The notes under the pieces are model-generated. The model made no database searches. It was not told the origin of the DNA and worked only from the letters and a program-made list of their open reading frames with translations. Shown piece by piece: positions 51,101 through 57,100 of a stretch of 64,000 nt of DNA. The DNA comes from Diospyros lotus (lineage: Eukaryota; Streptophyta; Magnoliopsida; Ericales; Ebenaceae). The position numbers were made by a program, and so were the translations under genes. The stretch lies in contig NC_068338.1 in assembly GCF_014633365.1 (NCBI RefSeq), forward strand, positions 10,612,616-10,676,615, given 5' to 3'. How positions within the stretch are numbered: the first letter of the stretch is position 1; every line of letters starts with the position of its first letter.

Positions 51101-54100
51101 CGATATTCATTTCTTAGTGCAATCTGTACTCGAACGTGTACGTTGTAGGTGAGCCTACATCAGTTGGTATCAGAGCATGGTTCGTGGAAGAGGACGTGTT
51201 GTTCATGGAAGCCATGGTGGCCGAGTTGACGAAGTTGCAGATTTGCGGAATCAGATCGAGGCGTTGATAACCCGGTTTGATCAGTTTATGACGTGGGCGA
51301 CGGAGGTTGTGCAGCACGGAACCCCTTCTCTTCCACCGCGTCGTGGGCCAACGGTCAATGGGGATGATGCGAATGGTTACGGTTCAGAGGAGCCAACGAA
51401 CGAGGAGACCATGTTGGAGTTACGGGGCGGTCGTGTGCTGCAGCCTCGGGAACAGGTTGGCAGACAACAACCGGTGGTGCAACGAGATGCTTTCCAGCAT
51501 TAGGAGGCCGGAATTAAGGTGGATATCCCCGAGTTTCATGGTGGGATTGAGGTTGACGAATTTCTCGATTGGTTATCGGCAGTAGAGGAGATTTTGGATT
51601 ACAAGGAGGTGCCCGATGACAAAAGGGTACCCTTCGTGGCTACGAGGCTACGTGGTCGGGCAGCCGCTTGGTGGCAGCAAGTTAAGCAGAATCAGAGTCG
51701 TCAAGGCAAGGCGAAGATTCAGTCATGGGAGAAGATGAAGAAACAGTTGAAGGCAGCGTTCCTACCCTTCAATTACACGAGGACCTTATACTAGCATTTG
51801 CAGAATTTAAGGCCAGGAAATCGTTCTGTAGATGTTTATTCCACAAAATTCTACCAATTAGTAACACATAATGATTTGGGGGAATCAGAGGATCAATTGG
51901 TGGCACACGACATTGGTGGACTTAGGCTGAATTTGCAGGACATTCTCAATATGTTTTCACCAGTGTCCGTGTCTGAGGCTCGTCAACACACACTCCAGGC
52001 AAAAAATCAGCAATTGCGGTACTCGCGAGTCAGTATTTCTGGTGGTCCATTTGGAGGTGGGGGTCGACAAGTCACCCCGAATCCCGCATCTGGTCCGTTC
52101 CAACCTCCATGGGGCGCTGATCGGACCACTCGATTTGTGGGTCCTACAGCCACGACTCCGGGTGGCTAGGCTCCTCCTGGTGGGCGAGGGAGTGGTGGTC
52201 CGTGTTTTAATTGCGGTGGTTTTGGCCATTTGAGGAGGGATTGTCCATCCCAAGGGCAGTCACGTCCGGGTCTGCCGATAGGAGAGGCGAGCCAAACTAA
52301 TGTTGTCAACTCTGCCAATGATGGGGGAGAAGCGACAGAAGATGAGGAGGTGCTTACAGGTGACATAAGGCCTCTTTTGGTAGTGCGGCGAGCGTGTCTT
52401 AAGCCTAAGGGGTCATCTGAGAACTTGTAGCGAAACCATATCTTTCAGTCCATGTGCACCATTGAGGGGAAGGTGTGCAAATTTATCATTGACTCGGGTA
52501 GTTGTGAAAATGTGACGTCAAAGGCCGCTGTTCAAAAGTTGAATTTAGCCACAGAGCCCCATCCTGCTCCTTACAGTTTGGCATGGTTGAAGAGAGGTAA
52601 TGAAATTTCCGTCACTCGACGTGTATTGGTGTCTTTCTCTATTGGTAATATGTATCGTGATAGTGTGTGGTGTGATATGGTGCCTATGGACGCATGTCAT
52701 ATGCTGTTGGGTCGTCCATGGCAGTTTAACCGGAGTGTGTGTCATGACGGACGACGTAATGCGTATAACTTCACCCTTTCGGGCAAGAAGATTGTACTAC
52801 TACCCTCCAAGGACACTTATTGTGACTCTTCGGCAGGGAATAGTAGTAATCTACTTTCCCATTCCTTGTTTATGCGTGAGAAGTTGGCTGAGGGTGTTGT
52901 GCTGTTATTAGTGGGGATTGAGGCGACGGGAGTGTCAGCAGTTCCTGGCACAGTCAAGGGGGCGGGTCTTCACCCCAAAGTTGTTGTCTTGGTGTCTGAA
53001 TTTTAAGACGTGTTTCCAGCAAATCTGCTGCAAGGTCTTCCTCCATTACGGGATATTCAGCACCATATTGATTTGATTCTGATACATCGCTGCCTAACCA
53101 TCCCCATTATCGAATAGGCCTGGCTGAACATGAGGAGTTGAGAAGGCAAGTGGAGGAGTTAGTACAAAAGGGTCATATCCGGGAGAGCCTCAGCCCGTGC
53201 GCAGTACCCGCGCTTCTAGTACCAAAAAAAGATAGGAGTTATCAGATGTGTGTTGATAGTAGAGCCATCAACAAAATAACAGTTCGTTATCGATCCTCGT
53301 ACGACATGGAGAACAGTGATAGCGACTTAGATTCGAGGCCGAATCCCATTGACCCCGGGGAGAATGATGAGGTTCGTGTGTCTAATGTGGAAGAACAAGC
53401 CCTTGCATTCCTAGAACGTTACAACGGTCAATGTTCAAAGAAATAGGGGTAACTTTCGCATACGGTGTCCGTTTTGGGCCCACGACCCTATTCTGGAAAG
53501 GTCTCGATGAGACGAATCAGACACACCACTTTACAGTGATGTATCATGGATTTTGGTCGTTTGAGATCGTTTACAGTGTTAAAAAATGTGTTTTTGTGTT
53601 TTTAGTTCATTATTTTAAATGTTTCTTTATTTTGTTTTGTAAAGTCCAACCCATTAGGGGATTGTTAGCCCAATAGGTTTTCAGTTTTCACCTATTTAAG
53701 ACATTTATTCGCATTGTAGGGTTTTTGGTTGCTTATGAAATAAGAACAATATTCGTTTTCTTAGTGCAATCCGTACTCGAACGTGTACGTTGTAGGTGAG
53801 CCTACATCAAACACCCCTTACAATAAAATGCCTAAGCTAGCCTCTTCCTAATTTAGAATATTCAGCCGCTTCCATTCACTAGAGGGATCTTCTGCTCTTT
53901 TAACCTTCTAGACAGATTTCTCAATGCAAAACCCAACAAATCTCCACCATTTTGCATGAGTGACTTCTAGAATCCGGCTCCACCAATTGCTCTCCTTTAG
54001 GACCTACAAAACAAACTGATCATTCACAAATACAAATATGTAAGAGCCTCAAATAATGATGTAACTTAGACATAGGTACTGCTTTAGTGAACATATCCAC

Positions 54101-57100
54101 AGCATTTTCCTCTCCTGCTACCTTTATCAAATCTATTTCCTTCCTTTCAAGTACTTCTCTGATAAAGTGATACCTAACATCAATGTGCTTAGTTCTCTCA
54201 TGGTGTACTTGATTTTTAGCCAAATGTATAGCACTTTGGCTATCACACTTTAAGATTGCCTTAATATCTCTCCCTATGAGTTCACTTACTAAACCTCTCA
54301 ACCATAGGCCCTCCTTTATAGCTTTTGTTACAGCTATATACTCAGCCTTAGTGGTTGAGAGAACCACTACTGATTGCAAATTAGTTTTCCAACTTAAGGT
54401 TGCATTCCATAGCTTAAATACATGCCCAGTAGATGATCTCCTTTTGTCCAAATCTGTTGTATAGTCAGCATCAATGAATCTTAGTATATTAGGCTCATCT
54501 TTTACACTAGCTCTATCATAAACTAAAGCCATATTTATTGATCATTTAAGGTACCTAAATATCCACTTAACAGCAACCCAATACTCCTTACCCGAATTAG
54601 CCATGAACCTGCTAGCAACACTCATAGCATGGGCTAAATCTGCCCTAGTACATACCATGCAATACATGAGGCTACCTACAGCACTAGAGTAGGGTATCTT
54701 GTTCATTTCTCTCATGCTCTCTTCATCAATAGGTGATTGGTTGTGGGATAGTTTAAAATGCTGGGCAAAGGGAACATTTACCTCCTTTGCATCATGCATT
54801 TGAAATCTCTTAATCAATTTCTCTATGTATGCCTTTTGGGATAGCTAGATTAGCCTCTCCAGCCTATTCCTTACTATTTCAATCCCTAAAATTTTCCTTA
54901 CTTCTCCTAACTCCTTCATCTCCAAAGCTGATTTCAATTGCAGTTTAACCTATGGATTTCCTCATCTGATTGACTAGCAATCAACATGTCATCTACATAA
55001 AGGAGAGAGATAGAAATTTTAGATGAAATATGTTTAACATAGTCACAACAATCAAAGGCACTTCTCTTGAAGCCTTGGTTGATCATGAATGTATCAATTT
55101 TTCTATACTGCTATCTAGGGGACTGCTTAAGTCCATATAAGGACTTCTTTAGCAAGCATACTTGCTCCTTCTTACCCCTAACCTCAAATCCCTTAGGTTG
55201 ATCCATTAGAATATCCTCTTCTAACTCACCATGAAGGAATGTAGTGGTCACATCCATCTACTCTAGGCTTAAGTCTAAATGGGCAGTCATAGCAAGCAAG
55301 ATTCTAATGAAGGTATGTCTCACTACCAATGACAAAACCTCATTAAAATCCACCCCAGCAACTTGGGTGAATTCTCTTGCAACCAACCTAGCTTTATACC
55401 TAGATTTTTGCTCCGCACCTGCCCCTTCTTTAATCTTAAAAAGCCACTTGCAACCTACCACCCTTTTATTTAAGGGTCTATCAACCAAAATCCAAGTCTT
55501 ATTCTTATTTAGAGATTCCATTTCTGATTTCATGGCTTCCAGCCATAACATGGAATCCTTTGATCTCATAGCCTCTTCATATGAAAGAGGTTCATCTCCA
55601 ACTGTCTCTTCCGCACTTAACAGTACATAGGAAACTAAATCAAAATATCCATACCTTATAGGTGGTCTAACCTCCCTCCTTTGCCTATCCCTTGCTACCT
55701 TCCTAAACTAGGAGAATTATCCGAACCTGAAGATCCAACACTACCTAGAGGCTGGAACCTCTCAGAACTTGAGGGATCATCACTGCCATTTTGCTGAAAG
55801 CTATCTAAGGTAGGGGAATCAGAATCAGCACCATGCTGGTCCATAGTCAGTGTGCTGATCTGCTGCCAAATCCATGGGATTATCCATGGCAGCATCATGG
55901 ACTTCTTGTTCCATCTCAACAGCCTTGGTTTTTCCCTTCCTATCCTTTTGAAACTCTACCTTATCATCCTTTAAAAAAGAATCCTCGCTAAATGTCACAT
56001 CCCTACTCACCAAAGTCCTTGGCAATCTTTCATGAGCACATGTTTCCTTTTCACTCTATCACTACTCTGATGAACTAGTTAATCCCTTTCCTGACTTGGT
56101 ACTGCTTCCCCCCCCCCCTGAATGACTTGTCCTTTTCTTCTTTTGCCCCCTTGCATTCTACTTCTCAAGCCCTGGCTAAGGCTGATCCTTGCCCCGATGA
56201 GCCTTCTCTTGTTCCCATTCACAGGTCCTCTAGATCCATTAGACCACCTGCCTACCTTCAAGAATACCACTGCAACTTGTTAGCCCATAAACCTATTCCC
56301 TCCACTCAGTCCTCATATCTTTTGCAACATTACCTTTCTTATTCTCACCTTTCCCCTACCCACAGTTCTTTTCTTCTTAATGTCTCCTCCAACTTTGAAC
56401 CTCAATTTTATCACCAAGCAGTCCAATAAGGTCACTGGAGGGGTGTTATGGATGTTGAATTGGATGCTATGCATCTTAACAAAACCTGGACGCCTACAAC
56501 TCTTCCTCCTAACAAGCATGCCATTGGGTGTAAATGGGTTTACAAGATTAAGTATAAGTCTGATAGTTCCATCTACACAGCTCGCTTGGTGGCTAAAGGA
56601 TATACCCAACAGGAAGGGTTGGACTTTATTGACACATTTTTCCTACTTGCCAAGTTAGTTATTGTCAAGATATTGCTTGCTCTTGCTGCTATGCGTAAAT
56701 GGGTCCTTGTTCAGTTAGATGTTAATAATGCCCTCCTTAATGGAGATCTTTTTGAGGAAGTTTATATGGATTTACCTCTTGGATATAAGCCTCAAATTCC
56801 TGTTACTACTCAGGGAGAGAAGTTGGTGTGTAGATTGCATAAGTCTATATGGGGTCTCAAACAGGCTTCCCGTCAGTGGTTTTCCAAATTTTCTCATACT
56901 CTTGTTCAATTTGGTTTCCAGAAGTCCAAATCTGATTATTCTCTATTTACCGAGGGTAATGGGTCATCGTTTGTCGCTCTTCTCGTTTATGTGGATGATA
57001 TGATCATCACAGGTCCTGATCTTGCAACTATAAACTCTCTCAAAACCTTCCTTCACAGTTAGTTTAAACTCAAGGACCTTGGCCGTTTGAGGTACTTTCT

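Larger units (their letters stand above)
45417..51162 (+). repeat. 5' LTR of gypsy E, split by copia D
   Basis: 45417-45787 and 51085-51162 join across D and its GCTTA duplication to match 53365-53809 end to end. Confidence 0.92.
45417..53809 (+). mobile_element. Ty3/gypsy element E, deleted, carrying copia D in its 5' LTR
   Basis: LTRs start TGATGAGGTTCG (45417 and 53365) and end GAGCCTACATCA (51162 and 53809). TSD AACAC at 45412-45416 and 53810-53814. The PBS TGGTATCAGAGCA lies at 51165. Without copia D the 5' LTR is 444 bp against 445 bp for the 3' LTR. gag, protease and the first part of RT remain; the rest of pol is deleted. Confidence 0.93.
44972..53938 (-). repeat. 3' LTR of copia G, interrupted by gypsy E
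   Basis: Minus strand begins TGTTGGGTTTTGCATTG at 53938 and, across element E, has CTATAAATAGATGG and a long leader ending about 44972 (..AGAAAGCA). About 569 bp without E. The lower boundary is an estimate. Confidence 0.6.
44972..56105 (-). mobile_element. Copia element G, 5'-truncated, inside F
   Basis: Minus-strand element: its 3' LTR lies at 44972-53938 (interrupted by E), the Tork-like purine tract GGTGGAGATT precedes it, and RNase H, RT and the end of the linker extend to about 56105, where sequence of F resumes after a poly-C run. gag, integrase and the 5' LTR are missing. Confidence 0.75.
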
